The position numbers and the translations under genes are program-made. A stretch of DNA of 46,149 bases from Eubacterium sp. (lineage in GTDB: Bacteria; Bacillota; Clostridia; Lachnospirales; Lachnospiraceae), in NCBI GenBank assembly GCA_017459945.1, contig JAFUBZ010000026.1, positions 1-46,149 on the forward strand, given 5' to 3'. Under the pieces are notes generated by a model. It saw only the letters and a program-made list of their open reading frames with translations, did no database searches and was not told where the DNA came from. Positions 1 to 9,367 of the stretch are shown piece by piece. Position 1 is the stretch's first letter. The number at the start of each line of letters is the position of its first letter.

Positions 1-441
1 ACATCCAAATTCTTTGCGGCCCCGGGCCTTCGCTTAGGATATGCGATCACCGGCAACAGAGATATGATCAAATACATCAATACCCATAAAAACCCGTGGA
101 TGATCAATTCCCTTGCCGCGATCGCGGGTGAGATCATCTTTTCCGACAGCAAATACATCGAAGAGACCAAGGAACTGATCGCCACAGAGCGGACCCGCAT
201 GTGTGAAGCATTGAAAAAAAGCGGGAAATACAAAGTATATCCCGCTTCCGCAAACTTTATTCTTGTAAGGATCCTTTCGGATGAGATCACCTCAGGAGAA
301 GTCTTTGATCTGGCGATCCGTCAAAAGATGATGATCCGCGACTGCTCCACATTTCCGTTTCTTGACGACAAATACCTACGGTTTTGCGTCATGACACCCG
401 AAATGAATACCAAACTTTTAGATTGTCTGACGTCGATCTGA
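1..441 (+). CDS. PLP-dependent aminotransferase, class I/II, CobD/HisC type (3' part)
   Basis: The reading frame is open from the first base of the window, so this is the C-terminal part (146 residues) of a longer gene. The opening residues TSKFFAAPGLRLGY match the PLP-lysine region of fold-type I aminotransferases, with the Schiff-base lysine at residue 3 of the fragment. The end, with IRDCSTFPFLDDKYLRFCV, resembles the conserved arginine region of threonine-phosphate decarboxylase (CobD) and histidinol-phosphate aminotransferase (HisC). I lean towards CobD because of the RDCSTFPFLD stretch, but the substrate cannot be settled from the fragment. It converges on glyS with only 7 bases between the stop codons, and I see no terminator hairpin between them. 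Confidence 0.75.
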   Translation, partial: TSKFFAAPGLRLGYAITGNRDMIKYINTHKNPWMINSLAAIAGEIIFSDSKYIEETKELIATERTRMCEALKKSGKYKVYPASANFILVRILSDEITSGEVFDLAIRQKMMIRDCSTFPFLDDKYLRFCVMTPEMNTKLLDCLTSI

Positions 442-448
442 CGCTTCC

Positions 449-1840
449 TTAAAACTGAAACTTATCCGCGAAGTAGCTTCCAAGCTCATCGATCGGAATC
501 CGTACCTGTTCCATGCTGTCCCGTTCACGAATGGTGACAGCATGATCTTCTTCTGAATCAAAATCATATGTGATGCAGAACGGTGTGCCGATCTCGTCCT
601 GTCTGCGGTAACGCTTACCGATGTTACCTCTGTCATCATATTCGCAGTTGTAGACCTTTGACAGCTTCTGATAGATCTCTTCCGCCGGTCCTGCCAGCTT
701 CTTTGAAAGCGGCAGTACGCCGATCTTAACCGGTGCAAGCGCCGGATGGAAATGCATCACGGTACGCGTGTCACCGCCTTCTAATTCTTCTTCATCATAT
801 GCGCCGCAAAGGAACGCAAGGACCACACGGTCAGCGCCAAGTGACGGCTCGATGACATACGGAATGTATTTTTCATTCTTCTGATCATCAAAATAGGTCA
901 GATCCTGTCCGGAAACATTCTGATGCTGGGTCAGGTCATAATCCGTACGATCCGCGATACCCCAAAGCTCACCCCAGCCAAACGGGAACAGGAATTCGAT
1001 ATCGCTGGTCGCTTTGCTGTAGAAGGAAAGCTCTTCCTTCTCATGGTCACGGACACGCATCTCTTCTTCTTTCATTCCAAGAGACTTAAGCCAGTTGATA
1101 CAGAACTCTTTCCAGTATGCAAACCATTCCAGATCCGTATCCGGCTCGCAGAAGAACTCCAGCTCCATCTGCTCAAACTCTCTCGTCCGGAATGTGAAGT
1201 TACCCGGTGTGATCTCATTACGGAAGGACTTTCCGATCTGACCGATACCGAACGGGATCTTTTTTCTTGAGGTACGCTGAACATTTTTAAAGTTGACAAA
1301 AATACCCTGTGCAGTCTCCGGGCGCAGATATACGGTATTTTTGGAATCTTCCGTTACGCCCTGGAAGGTCTTAAACATCAGGTTGAACTGACGGATATCG
1401 GTGAAATTATGCTTGCCGCAGGACGGACACGGGATCTGATGTTCATCGATAAATCCCTTCATCTCTTCCTGGCTCCATCCGTCAACGGAAGACTCCAATG
1501 TGATTCCGTTTTCCGAAGCAAAGTCTTCAATGATCTGATCCGCACGGAACCGCTCATGACATTCCCTGCAGTCCATCAGCGGATCGGAGAAGCCGCCAAG
1601 ATGTCCGGATGCGATCCAGGTCTGCGGGTTCATAAGGATCGCGCAGTCAACGCCTACATTATACGGGCTTTCCTGAATAAACTTCTGCCACCAGGCTTTT
1701 TTCACATTGTTCTTTAACTCAACACCGAGATTACCGTAATCCCATGTATTCGCAAGGCCGCCGTAGATCTCAGAACCCGGATAGATAAATCCGCGTGATT
1801 TTGCAACGGCGATGATTTTTTCCATTGTTTTTTCTGTCAT
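449..1840 (-). CDS. glyS: glycyl-tRNA synthetase, dimeric single-chain type
   Basis: Charges tRNA-Gly in the cytoplasm. The 463-residue protein has the class II synthetase signatures: RPETAQG near residue 173, the motif 2 FRNE at 206-209 and the motif 3 GADR at 335-338, followed by an anticodon-binding domain from about 370. Two CxxC pairs (C91/C94 and C138/C141) look like a zinc site. The length fits the archaeal/eukaryotic-type alpha2 enzyme of many Firmicutes rather than the alpha2beta2 GlyQ/GlyS pair. The ATG start is preceded by a purine-rich site. A promoter overlaps the recO stop codon upstream, so the 5' leader is only about 35 bases and leaves no room for a T-box. Confidence 0.96.
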   Translation of the reverse strand: MTEKTMEKIIAVAKSRGFIYPGSEIYGGLANTWDYGNLGVELKNNVKKAWWQKFIQESPYNVGVDCAILMNPQTWIASGHLGGFSDPLMDCRECHERFRADQIIEDFASENGITLESSVDGWSQEEMKGFIDEHQIPCPSCGKHNFTDIRQFNLMFKTFQGVTEDSKNTVYLRPETAQGIFVNFKNVQRTSRKKIPFGIGQIGKSFRNEITPGNFTFRTREFEQMELEFFCEPDTDLEWFAYWKEFCINWLKSLGMKEEEMRVRDHEKEELSFYSKATSDIEFLFPFGWGELWGIADRTDYDLTQHQNVSGQDLTYFDDQKNEKYIPYVIEPSLGADRVVLAFLCGAYDEEELEGGDTRTVMHFHPALAPVKIGVLPLSKKLAGPAEEIYQKLSKVYNCEYDDRGNIGKRYRRQDEIGTPFCITYDFDSEEDHAVTIRERDSMEQVRIPIDELGSYFADKFQF

Positions 1841-1881
1841 AATTCGATTCCCTTCGTACGTGATATTTTCATATGCTCAAT

Positions 1882-1910
1882 ATTATATCTTTTGTATCCG
1901 GATATTTCAA
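1882..1910 (-). promoter_or_regulatory. promoter of glyS
   Basis: On the minus strand TTGAAA (1905-1910) and TATAAT (1882-1887) are separated by 17 bases. The -35 box overlaps the recO stop codon. The perfect -10 and ideal spacing support a sigma-A promoter that lets glyS be made independently of era-recO. Confidence 0.65.
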
Positions 1911-2638
1911 GGAAGAAACGCAGCACTGTTAAACGGCCGGTCCACATAGCTTTGAAAAATCCGGTCGATCATCTGATCGATCTGCGAAAAGACCTTTTCA
2001 TTCAACCGAAAGGAATAAAGCTTTTCAAGCGGTGCCGACAGGATATACTGCAGGGCATAGACGGACGCGCTTTCCAGACGGATTCCTTTCCGGTCCTTCC
2101 CGCAATCTGCGCAAAAGAGGCCATGGCTGTAAAAATCGAACCGCTCGAGGTTTTCTTTCTTCCCGCATTGCACACAGGAAAACACCTCCGGATAGGTCCC
2201 GTTATAAAAAAGTGTCCGCAGCTCATAGATCCTGCGGATCAGCGGAAGCTCCATCTGCCCCTTTAACAATGCACGCAGCGTCACATACAAAAGATTCAAC
2301 TGATCAGATGCTTCATCGCCCTCTGCCAGAAAGTAGTCGGCCGCTTCCAGAAAATAGGAACCGTATACCGTCAGATCGTAATCTTTTGCAATATCCAGAA
2401 AATGTTCCCTGATCTCTGCCTTCACGACCGTCCAGGCACTTTTCCCCTCATATGCCTCAAAACTGCCGAATGCAAACAAACCGGTCGCTGCCTGCAGCGA
2501 GCTTTTGGGCCGGCGAGCGCCCCGTACAAATGCCGTCACCTTACCTCTCTCCCGTGTCAGAAGAACGATACGGCGGTCATATTCCCCGGACGGTGCAGAT
2601 TTTAAAACCATACCGGTCAGAGTGGTGCGTTCTGACAT
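1907..2638 (-). CDS. recO: DNA repair protein RecO
   Basis: RecO helps load RecA on SSB-coated single strands and anneals strands in the RecFOR recombination pathway. The 243-residue protein starts with the family's OB-fold segment (LTGMVLKSAPSGEYDR), and carries the four-cysteine zinc finger typical of Firmicutes RecO at C155/C158 and C176/C179, then a helical C-terminus. It lies 12 bases after era, and era-recO is a conserved neighbour pair in Firmicutes. The ATG start gives the canonical N-terminus. The assignment is firm. Confidence 0.94.
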   Translation of the reverse strand: MSERTTLTGMVLKSAPSGEYDRRIVLLTRERGKVTAFVRGARRPKSSLQAATGLFAFGSFEAYEGKSAWTVVKAEIREHFLDIAKDYDLTVYGSYFLEAADYFLAEGDEASDQLNLLYVTLRALLKGQMELPLIRRIYELRTLFYNGTYPEVFSCVQCGKKENLERFDFYSHGLFCADCGKDRKGIRLESASVYALQYILSAPLEKLYSFRLNEKVFSQIDQMIDRIFQSYVDRPFNSAAFLP

Positions 2639-2650
2639 ACCTGTCTCCTG

Positions 2651-3559
2651 TTACATTTCATCTTTTCCGTATCCGAAGTTTTTCATCTGGATATCGCTGT
2701 CACGCCAGTCCTTTCTGACCTTGACCCAGATCTTCAGATTCACCTTTTTATCAAGCATCTCTTCGATCTCCGGACGCGCAAGACTTCCGATCCGCTTCAG
2801 CATCGCGCCCTGTTTGCCGATGATGATGCCTTTATGCGAATCCCGCTCGCATACGATCGTTGCTTCGATATCGACGATCGGTTTGTCCTTCCGGGTTTTC
2901 ATCTTTTCGATCGCCACTGCGATACCGTGTGGAACCTCATCCTTTAATGCACGCAGGGCTTTTTCCCGGATCAATTCTGCAACGATCTGCCGCTCCGGCT
3001 GGTCCGTAACGGCATCCGGATCATAATACATCGGGCCATAAGGAATATAACGGTAGATCGTATCGATAAGATCTTCGACGTTGGTTCCTTTTTTCGCGGA
3101 TACCGGTATGATCTCATCAAATTCATACGCCTGTCTGTAGGTATCGATAAAGGTAAGGATCTCGGCAGGCTTTACGGTATCGATCTTATTGATGATCAGG
3201 ATCACCGGAATATTGGCCTGGTCCAGTTCTTCAATGATATGCCGCTCTCCCGCACCGATAAAGGTAGACGGTTCTACCAGCCACAGGATCAGGTCCACAT
3301 CTCTCATCGACTGTTCTGCGGTACGCACCATATACTGGCCAAGCTTGTTCTTTGCCTTATGAATGCCCGGCGTATCCACAAAGACGATCTGCCCGCGCTC
3401 CTCGTCCGTGTAGATCGTCGTAATGCGGTTTCTGGTCGTCTGCGGTTTGTTCGATGTGATCGCGATCTTCTGCCCGATGATATAATTCATCAATGTCGAT
3501 TTCCCGACATTCGGACGACCGATCAGCGCCACAAATCCGGAACGAAACTGTTCATTCAT
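2651..3559 (-). CDS. era: GTPase Era
   Basis: Era is an essential GTPase that binds the 3' end of 16S rRNA and assists 30S assembly. The G motifs are all present: G1 GRPNVGKS (14-21), the TTR switch region near 41, G3 DTPG (62-65) and G4 NKID (124-127). The C-terminal third is the KH RNA-binding domain with its GxxG-type loop in IIIGKQGAMLKRIG. The 302-residue length is standard. The gene sits 4 bases downstream of the M16C peptidase gene and 12 upstream of recO, so the three are probably one transcription unit. Confidence 0.96.
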   Translation of the reverse strand: MNEQFRSGFVALIGRPNVGKSTLMNYIIGQKIAITSNKPQTTRNRITTIYTDEERGQIVFVDTPGIHKAKNKLGQYMVRTAEQSMRDVDLILWLVEPSTFIGAGERHIIEELDQANIPVILIINKIDTVKPAEILTFIDTYRQAYEFDEIIPVSAKKGTNVEDLIDTIYRYIPYGPMYYDPDAVTDQPERQIVAELIREKALRALKDEVPHGIAVAIEKMKTRKDKPIVDIEATIVCERDSHKGIIIGKQGAMLKRIGSLARPEIEEMLDKKVNLKIWVKVRKDWRDSDIQMKNFGYGKDEM

Positions 3560-3563
3560 CTTT

Positions 3564-6494
3564 CTATTCTCCTGACTTGTCCAAAGGGTTCAGTACATCA
3601 AACAGATCCCTCTGTCCGTTTAACTTATCCTCATTCCCAATGACACAGATTCCCGCCTGATCAAGCGCTTCTTCGATCAGATCCGCAAGGTTTCTGATAT
3701 CATCGATCTCTGCATTTAAAATGGCATCCCGCTCATTTTGTACATCTTCATACGTCAGTCCGGTCAGATAGGCGCCGAGGCTCCTTCTGCCTTTATCAGC
3801 AGGCGACAGGGGCGTATCCAGATCGCTGAATGTTCCGATCACATACTTTGTCAGCTCTTTTTCATCTGCCGTAAAATCCTTAAGATATGCAGGCACATTT
3901 CTGTATACATCCAGTGTTTCTTTCAGGTTCGGATCCCTGTAAGAGGTAAAATAGACATCTCCTGTCTTTGAGAATCCTGCCATACACCCGTATGCGCCTC
4001 CCTGGACTCTGACCTGGTTCCAGAGATACTCATAGGACATGATCGCCCGGCAGATCCTGAATGCCGGCTGATACGGTGTCTTTTTGATATCATATTTTCC
4101 GGCAATGGAAACATACTGCACCTGGGAAGCATCCGTAAAGCCTTCGTTTTTCCCGCCAAAAGGCTTGATCTTTGCACCTTCCCGTTCCCCTTTTTGGGGC
4201 AGCGTCGCAGCGATCTCAGAAGCAGCCTGTATTGCGGTCGGATGCAATGCCTGCGCGCACGTGCAGCTGACCATCAGATGATCTGCGGCAAAGATATCCT
4301 GATACAACGCCTTCACATCTGATAGCAGCTTCTCTTTCCGTTCTTCAAAATGATCGACCAGATCCTCCAGGAACCTGTAATATGCGATACCGGATGTCAG
4401 ATCTCCATACCGGGAAACCGGGCTCTGATAGGAAAGCGCACGCTTTACAGATGCCGAGTGCCCTGCTTCGCTAAGATCCGATCTGAGTCTCGAACGGCCT
4501 TCCGCAAGCAGCTCACAGATCCTCTTCTCATCCGTAAAACAGGTATCGCACAGAATACTGTTTACCAGCTTCACAGCTTCCGCAAGCTTTTCTTTCAGTA
4601 CTTTGATCCGAAGCTCAAATCTTGGCGTATACGCATCATGATCTGTTACATCCGCATAGATCGAGATCTCCGGCCGGATCCCGCCTGTATGAAGATAAAT
4701 CTCATCCGTCAGTTCCGCATAGGAATACTCCTTTGTGTCCAGCTTCCCGAGAAGCCGTCTTAAAACGCCAAGTGTCGGAAGCGATTCCTCCTTCAGATGA
4801 TCGATCGTAAACTGCAGATCGATGTAAAGAATGCCGTTGGTCTCATAATCATGTATCAAAACAGGCACGTCCCCGTCCTCATAAAGGATATTGGAAAACG
4901 GTTCCGCCTCCTTTTTCATATCTGCTCTGGTCAGATGCGGGATCGTCGCAAGCTCCTCAGCTGTCGATGGCGTTGCCCCAAATGCATGGACCGCTTCCGT
5001 TTTTTTGATCAGCCCGTCAATCTCTGATTCAGATAACGCCTGCTTATAATCCGAAAGTGCTTTGGAAAGTACGGATTCCTTTTTCCGATTCAGATCCGGA
5101 TCCGGTACTGCTGTCAAAAGAAGACAGTGTGTATTTTCAAGCAGATGCGTACGGATCAGATCTTCAAAATACCCGGTGTTCAGTTTCTCCCGAAGCTGTT
5201 CATAAACATCCAGTTCATGCAGATGCAAAAACGGTGCATCCTCATCATAAAGCCATCCGTCCATCACCTGAATGCCGAGCATCAGGCCTTTCGGGATGTT
5301 GCCGTAATCCGCTTCCCGGAACTTAAATTCCGAAGCATTTAATGCAGCCTCTAAGGTCCTTTTGTGCAGTCCGTTTTCCGCCTGCTCTTTTAAGACCTTT
5401 TGTATAATGGAGACAAACTGTTCTTCCTGCGCGGCATCCGCATTCTTTGTGATCACGGTGAATACCGGCTGCAGGGAGCTGCTGTCATATCCGCCGAAAA
5501 TGTCGTTGCCGATCCCGGCATCCAGTAATGCCTGCTTTAACGGTGCTCCCTGGGCATTCAGCAGTGCATATTCGAGCAGATCAAACGCGACGTACTGCTC
5601 TCTGTCAAGATTCGTCCCGACAGACCAGGCTGCGGCCAGATAAGATGCATGATCCAAAGAAGCATTGCTTGCCACAGGATAAGAGATCCGCTTTTTCATA
5701 GGTGCTTCAAACGGTATCTGCAGACCAATCTCTGAATCTACGCTGATCTGATCAAAAGCTGACAGATATTCCTCATCAAGCCAGTCAAGCCGCTCTTTGA
5801 TATCAAAATCCCCGTAAAGATAGATATAGCTGTTAGAGGGATGGTAATAAGTTCTGTGGAAATCCAGATAATCTTCATAGGTCAGATCCGGGATATATTC
5901 CGGATCACCGCCCGATTCATTTGCATATGGCGTATCCGGATACAGCGAACGGAAGATCTCACGCTCAAGGATCCCCTCAGGGGAAGAGAACGCACCCTTC
6001 ATCTCATTGTAAACAACGCCGTTGATGGTAAGATCGTCCTCTGCTTTTTCCAGCTCATAATGCCAGCCTTCCTGACGGAAGATATTTTCATTCTTATAAA
6101 TATTCGGATAGAAGACACTGTCCATATAGACATCCATCAGATTGGCAAAATCTTTATCATTACAGCTTGCCACCGGATACAATGTCTTATCCGGATAAGT
6201 CATTGCATTTAGAAAGGTGTTCATCGAACCTTTCACAAGTTCAATAAAAGGATCCTTTAACGGGAACTTGCGGCTCCCGCATAAAACAGTATGCTCAATG
6301 ATATGTGCCACGCCGGTCGAATCTTTTGGCGGAGTACGGAATCCGACAAAAAAGACTTTGTTTTCATCCTGATTGGACAAAATACAAATTCTTGCACCGC
6401 TCTTTGTATGGCGGAGCAAATACCCTTCTGACTGGATATCCGGGATCTGTTCCTGTTTCAGCAATTGATAATTTGGATTTGTAATTCCTGACAC
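3564..6494 (-). CDS. M16C family zinc metallopeptidase (presequence-protease-like)
   Basis: A 976-residue member of the insulinase/pitrilysin superfamily, subfamily M16C, with the duplicated fold of a single-chain clamshell peptidase that degrades short unstructured peptides. The inverted zinc motif HIIEH is at residues 64-68 and a likely third ligand is Glu142 (RQEGWHYE). The start chosen is GTG at 6494: AGGAGG ends 7 bases upstream and translation then begins SGITNPNY. The longer reading frame to 6557 would run through the cold-shock terminator and is rejected. No signal peptide is seen, so it is probably cytoplasmic. The start codon lies only 21 bases after the cold-shock gene's terminator stem, so expression may depend on readthrough. 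The physiological substrate is unknown. Confidence 0.9.
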   Translation of the reverse strand: MSGITNPNYQLLKQEQIPDIQSEGYLLRHTKSGARICILSNQDENKVFFVGFRTPPKDSTGVAHIIEHTVLCGSRKFPLKDPFIELVKGSMNTFLNAMTYPDKTLYPVASCNDKDFANLMDVYMDSVFYPNIYKNENIFRQEGWHYELEKAEDDLTINGVVYNEMKGAFSSPEGILEREIFRSLYPDTPYANESGGDPEYIPDLTYEDYLDFHRTYYHPSNSYIYLYGDFDIKERLDWLDEEYLSAFDQISVDSEIGLQIPFEAPMKKRISYPVASNASLDHASYLAAAWSVGTNLDREQYVAFDLLEYALLNAQGAPLKQALLDAGIGNDIFGGYDSSSLQPVFTVITKNADAAQEEQFVSIIQKVLKEQAENGLHKRTLEAALNASEFKFREADYGNIPKGLMLGIQVMDGWLYDEDAPFLHLHELDVYEQLREKLNTGYFEDLIRTHLLENTHCLLLTAVPDPDLNRKKESVLSKALSDYKQALSESEIDGLIKKTEAVHAFGATPSTAEELATIPHLTRADMKKEAEPFSNILYEDGDVPVLIHDYETNGILYIDLQFTIDHLKEESLPTLGVLRRLLGKLDTKEYSYAELTDEIYLHTGGIRPEISIYADVTDHDAYTPRFELRIKVLKEKLAEAVKLVNSILCDTCFTDEKRICELLAEGRSRLRSDLSEAGHSASVKRALSYQSPVSRYGDLTSGIAYYRFLEDLVDHFEERKEKLLSDVKALYQDIFAADHLMVSCTCAQALHPTAIQAASEIAATLPQKGEREGAKIKPFGGKNEGFTDASQVQYVSIAGKYDIKKTPYQPAFRICRAIMSYEYLWNQVRVQGGAYGCMAGFSKTGDVYFTSYRDPNLKETLDVYRNVPAYLKDFTADEKELTKYVIGTFSDLDTPLSPADKGRRSLGAYLTGLTYEDVQNERDAILNAEIDDIRNLADLIEEALDQAGICVIGNEDKLNGQRDLFDVLNPLDKSGE

Positions 6495-6510
6495 GTTCAA
6501 ACCTCCTGAA

Positions 6511-6547
6511 AAGAAAAACATCCCAGCGGAAAACCGTTGGGATGTTT
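6511..6547 (-). terminator. Rho-independent terminator of the cold-shock gene
   Basis: On the minus strand the arms AAACATCCCA and TGGGATGTTT (plus-strand 6516-6525 and 6538-6547) form a perfect 10-bp stem that continues inward, with an A-rich loop, and are followed by TTCTTTTC. The U-tract runs straight into the AGGAGG of the M16C peptidase gene. Confidence 0.85.
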
Positions 6548-6569
6548 GAAGAAACAAAAATATTGGTAC

Positions 6570-6770
6570 TTACTGCAGACGTACTACATTTACTGCCTGC
6601 GGGCCTTTATCGCTTTCTTCAACGTCATATTCGACTGCTTCACCGTCTTTGAGCTCTTTAAAGCCATCCATATTGATCTTAGAGAAGTGAACAAAGATCT
6701 CGTTTCCTTCAGTATCGGTGATAAATCCCCAGCCTTTTTTTGCATTAAACCATTTTACAGTACCCTGCAT
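6570..6770 (-). CDS. cold-shock protein, CspA family
   Basis: A 66-residue single cold-shock domain protein that binds single-stranded RNA/DNA and acts as an RNA chaperone. It begins [16 protein letters not shown] and contains both RNA-binding motifs, RNP1 KGWGFI (12-17) and RNP2 IFVHFS (25-30). The ATG at 6770 is preceded by AGGAGG, so the longer frame to 6830 (20 extra residues) is not used. It is monocistronic by design: its own promoter upstream and a strong terminator downstream. Which csp paralogue it is cannot be told from one copy. Confidence 0.96.
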   Translation of the reverse strand: MQGTVKWFNAKKGWGFITDTEGNEIFVHFSKINMDGFKELKDGEAVEYDVEESDKGPQAVNVVRLQ

Positions 6771-6820
6771 TTTTTCCCTCCTGAATGTCGCATCTTTGAA
6801 TGCGGATTTGTCTAGGAAGA

Positions 6821-6849
6821 ATGCTACCATAATTATAGTTTAAAGTCAA
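6821..6849 (-). promoter_or_regulatory. promoter of the cold-shock gene
   Basis: On the minus strand TTGACT (6844-6849) lies 17 bases from TAGCAT (6821-6826), which is preceded by TGG, an extended -10. This gives a 5' leader of roughly 45 bases. A TATAAT is also present within the spacer but lacks a well-placed -35. Confidence 0.5.
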
Positions 6850-6890
6850 TATGTTAAAACTTGTACTTATATAAAAATATAACGTTTTGA

Positions 6891-8126
6891 TCAGATTTCA
6901 TGAATAAACAGACCGCTTCTAAGCTTTGGTTCAAACCAAGTTGATTTCGGCGGCATCAACAGCCCTGCATCTGCCACATCAAAGAGCTCACCGATCGATG
7001 TCGGATACATGGCAAACGCAACTGCGCAGTCCTCACTGCAGCGTTTTTCCAGTTCAGAAAGTCCCCGGATGCCTCCGATAAAATCAATCCTTGCATCGGT
7101 ACGCGGATCCTGAATGCCAAGAAGCGGATGCAGTACCAGTTTTTGCAAGAGCGAAACATCCAGTCCTTCTACCGGATCCGGGTTCCTGTCTTCCTTGCGG
7201 AATGCACACCGGTACCATTTTCCGTCCAGGAACATGGTAAAGGTTCCTTTCTCCATAGGATGATGATCATCACCCTCAGAAACAGCAACCTCACAAACCG
7301 CAGAAATCTTTTCCAGGAATTCTGCAGCATTCATGCCGTTTAAGTCTTTTACTGCACGGTTGTAATCCATGATATGAAGCTGATCGTCCGGGAACAGTAC
7401 GGACAGGAACTCATTAAAGGGTTCTGTTCCGTCATAATCCGGATGCTCTGCTCTTCTCTTGAGTCCCACCTTAACAGCAGAAGCACAGCGGTGATGGCCA
7501 TCCGCGATATAGATCGCATTGATCGCGTCAAACGCAGCGCGGATCGCATCTACCGATGCCGCATCGCTGATGACCCAGACACGGTGTGTCACCTGATCCG
7601 GTGCCGTAAAGTCATATACCGGCTGTTCTGCCTTTTTTGCGTTCACGATCGCATTGATCGTGTCATTGGTACGATAAGCCAGGAAGATCGGGCCGGTCTG
7701 CGCACTGCAGGTGTCTACGTGACGGATTCTGTCCTGTTCCTTTTCCTCTCTGGTATTCTCATGCTTCTTGATCACACCGGAAACATAATCATCGATGGAT
7801 GCACATGCAACGATACCTGTCTGTGTACGGCCGTCCATCGTCAGCTCATAGATGTAATAACAGGGTGCATCATCTCTGATAAAATCACCCTTCTCAACCA
7901 TCTGCCAGAGGATATCATGTGCCTTCTGATAAACCTCAGGCGCATACATATCCTGTCCTACGGGGAACTGTGTCTCCGGACGGTCAATGCAAAGGAAGGA
8001 AAGCGGTTCTTTTTCTACTTCAATCCTTGCTTCCGCACTGTTGTACACGTCGTATGGCAGTGCTGCGATACGGGAAGCCTTCTCTTCTGCCGGGCGGATT
8101 GCCGCAAACGGATGAATCTTTGCCAT
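6891..8126 (-). CDS. DUF1015 family protein linked to serine biosynthesis genes
   Basis: A 411-residue soluble protein of the DUF1015 family (biochemical role unknown to me). Visible family landmarks are LPYDV near 23-27, the basic/acidic stretch KKHENTREEKEQDR at 120-133, QTGPIFLAYR near 143-152, and DGHHR at 209-213. The DGHHR signature resembles the active-site loop of ParB/sulfiredoxin-fold proteins, a superfamily that includes free-serine kinases (established for SerK/SbnI; the link to this protein is inference). It lies 13 bases after serA in a probable serC-serA-DUF1015 operon, and no phosphoserine phosphatase gene is in the window. A role in the last step of serine synthesis or in serine/phosphoserine interconversion is therefore plausible but unproven. 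Confidence 0.88.
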   Translation of the reverse strand: MAKIHPFAAIRPAEEKASRIAALPYDVYNSAEARIEVEKEPLSFLCIDRPETQFPVGQDMYAPEVYQKAHDILWQMVEKGDFIRDDAPCYYIYELTMDGRTQTGIVACASIDDYVSGVIKKHENTREEKEQDRIRHVDTCSAQTGPIFLAYRTNDTINAIVNAKKAEQPVYDFTAPDQVTHRVWVISDAASVDAIRAAFDAINAIYIADGHHRCASAVKVGLKRRAEHPDYDGTEPFNEFLSVLFPDDQLHIMDYNRAVKDLNGMNAAEFLEKISAVCEVAVSEGDDHHPMEKGTFTMFLDGKWYRCAFRKEDRNPDPVEGLDVSLLQKLVLHPLLGIQDPRTDARIDFIGGIRGLSELEKRCSEDCAVAFAMYPTSIGELFDVADAGLLMPPKSTWFEPKLRSGLFIHEI

Positions 8127-8139
8127 AAAAACTCCTTTA

Positions 8140-9303
8140 TTATTTGCGGATCACGCGGACACGGATCACACCTTCTACCTCTTTCAGCTTTTCGATGGTA
8201 GCATCGTCAATCTCATCGTCGATATCGATCAGAGAATATGCATATTCTCCACGGCTCTTATCTACCATATCAGAAATATTAATGCCATTCTCGCCAAGGA
8301 TGGACGCATATTTGCCGATCGTGTTCGTGATGTTCTTATGGATGATGCAGACACGCTCTTTTGTGGTGATCGGTCCATGATCACAGGCCGGATAGTTAAC
8401 GGAATTGATGATATTACCGTTCTCGATGTAATCACGCAGCTCTTCAACGGCCATGATCGCGCAGTTATCCTCTGACTCCTCTGTGGAAGCGCCAAGGTGC
8501 GGGATAACGATGCAGCCTTCTTTTCCTGCTGTGATCGCTGACGGGAAATCAACCACATATTTGCGGATCTTTCCTGCTTTTAATGCCTCAACCATAGCAG
8601 TCTCATCAACCAGGGTGTCTCTTGCAAAGTTCAGAACGATCGCTGTCTCTTTCATCATGCCGATCGCTTCTTTGCTGATCATGCCTTTTGTGCTGTCCAT
8701 CAGCGGAACATGGATCGTGATAAAGTCACACTCACGATAAATATCTTCCGGGTTCTGCACATATTTTACATTTCTGGAAATGTTCCATGCAGCCTTTACG
8801 GAAAGGTACGGATCATAACCGATGACTTCCATGCCAAGATCAACTGCTGCATTTGCAACCAATACGCCGATCGCGCCAAGGCCGATGACGCCAAGCTTCT
8901 TACCTTTTACTTCGGTTCCTGCAAATGCTTTTTTCGCTTTCTCTGCAGCTTTGCCCACATTTTCATCATCACTGTTTTCTTTTACCCACTCAATTCCGCC
9001 GACGATATCACGGCAGGCGAGTAACATACCGGCGATCACAAGCTCTTTTACACCGTTTGCGTTGGCACCCGGGGAATTGAATACAACGATTCCCTGCTCT
9101 GCACATTTTACGAGCGGGATATTGTTGACACCGGCGCCTGCACGGGCAATCGCGAGCATGTTTTCCGGAAGCTCCAGATCATGCATGGCAGCACTTCTGA
9201 CCAGGACCGCATCCGCTTCTGCCAGTTCTTCTGTTTTCTCATAATCATCTGTAAAAAGATCCAGACCGCAGGCAGCGATCGGATTCAGGCAAGTATATTT
9301 CAT
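8140..9303 (-). CDS. serA: D-3-phosphoglycerate dehydrogenase
   Basis: Oxidises 3-phosphoglycerate with NAD to 3-phosphohydroxypyruvate, the first committed step of serine synthesis. The 387-residue protein has the D-2-hydroxyacid dehydrogenase layout: substrate domain, a nucleotide-binding segment GVIGLGAIG, the catalytic-histidine region VIPHLGASTEES, and a C-terminal ACT-type domain from about 315 (VCIIHKNITNTIGK), which in this family binds serine for feedback inhibition. It is the short form without the extra allosteric domain of the longer SerA. The ATG is preceded by GAGGAG. It follows serC with a 64-base gap holding a stable hairpin and precedes DUF1015 by 13 bases. Confidence 0.94.
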   Translation of the reverse strand: MKYTCLNPIAACGLDLFTDDYEKTEELAEADAVLVRSAAMHDLELPENMLAIARAGAGVNNIPLVKCAEQGIVVFNSPGANANGVKELVIAGMLLACRDIVGGIEWVKENSDDENVGKAAEKAKKAFAGTEVKGKKLGVIGLGAIGVLVANAAVDLGMEVIGYDPYLSVKAAWNISRNVKYVQNPEDIYRECDFITIHVPLMDSTKGMISKEAIGMMKETAIVLNFARDTLVDETAMVEALKAGKIRKYVVDFPSAITAGKEGCIVIPHLGASTEESEDNCAIMAVEELRDYIENGNIINSVNYPACDHGPITTKERVCIIHKNITNTIGKYASILGENGINISDMVDKSRGEYAYSLIDIDDEIDDATIEKLKEVEGVIRVRVIRK

Positions 9304-9328
9304 CTTTTATTACTCCTCTTTCGCGCAT

Positions 9329-9360
9329 CATACGGACAGAGCGATCACCCTGTCCGTATG
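9329..9360 (-). other. intercistronic hairpin between serC and serA
   Basis: CATACGGACAG (9329-9339) and CTGTCCGTATG (9350-9360) form a perfect 11-bp stem with a 10-base loop in the serC-serA gap. No U-tract follows it on the minus strand, so it is not a classical terminator. An mRNA-processing or stability element that sets different serC and serA levels is the likeliest reading. Confidence 0.6.
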
Positions 9361-9367
9361 CGATACA

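Noticed and set aside
1841..1906. T-box or other riboswitch in front of glyS
   Set aside because: The promoter leaves a leader of about 35 bases, far too short for a T-box, and no T-box core sequence is seen.
6495..6557. Longer N-terminus for the M16C peptidase
   Set aside because: The extra 21 codons read through the csp terminator hairpin, while GTG 6494 has a perfect AGGAGG at 7 bases.
7374..8201. 275-codon open frame on the plus strand opposite the DUF1015 gene
   Set aside because: It lies wholly antisense to a well-conserved gene, has no ribosome binding site and its translation resembles nothing; it is a shadow of the minus-strand codon usage.
9329..9360. Terminator between serC and serA
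   Set aside because: The stem is strong but no U-tract follows on the minus strand, so I list it as an intercistronic hairpin.
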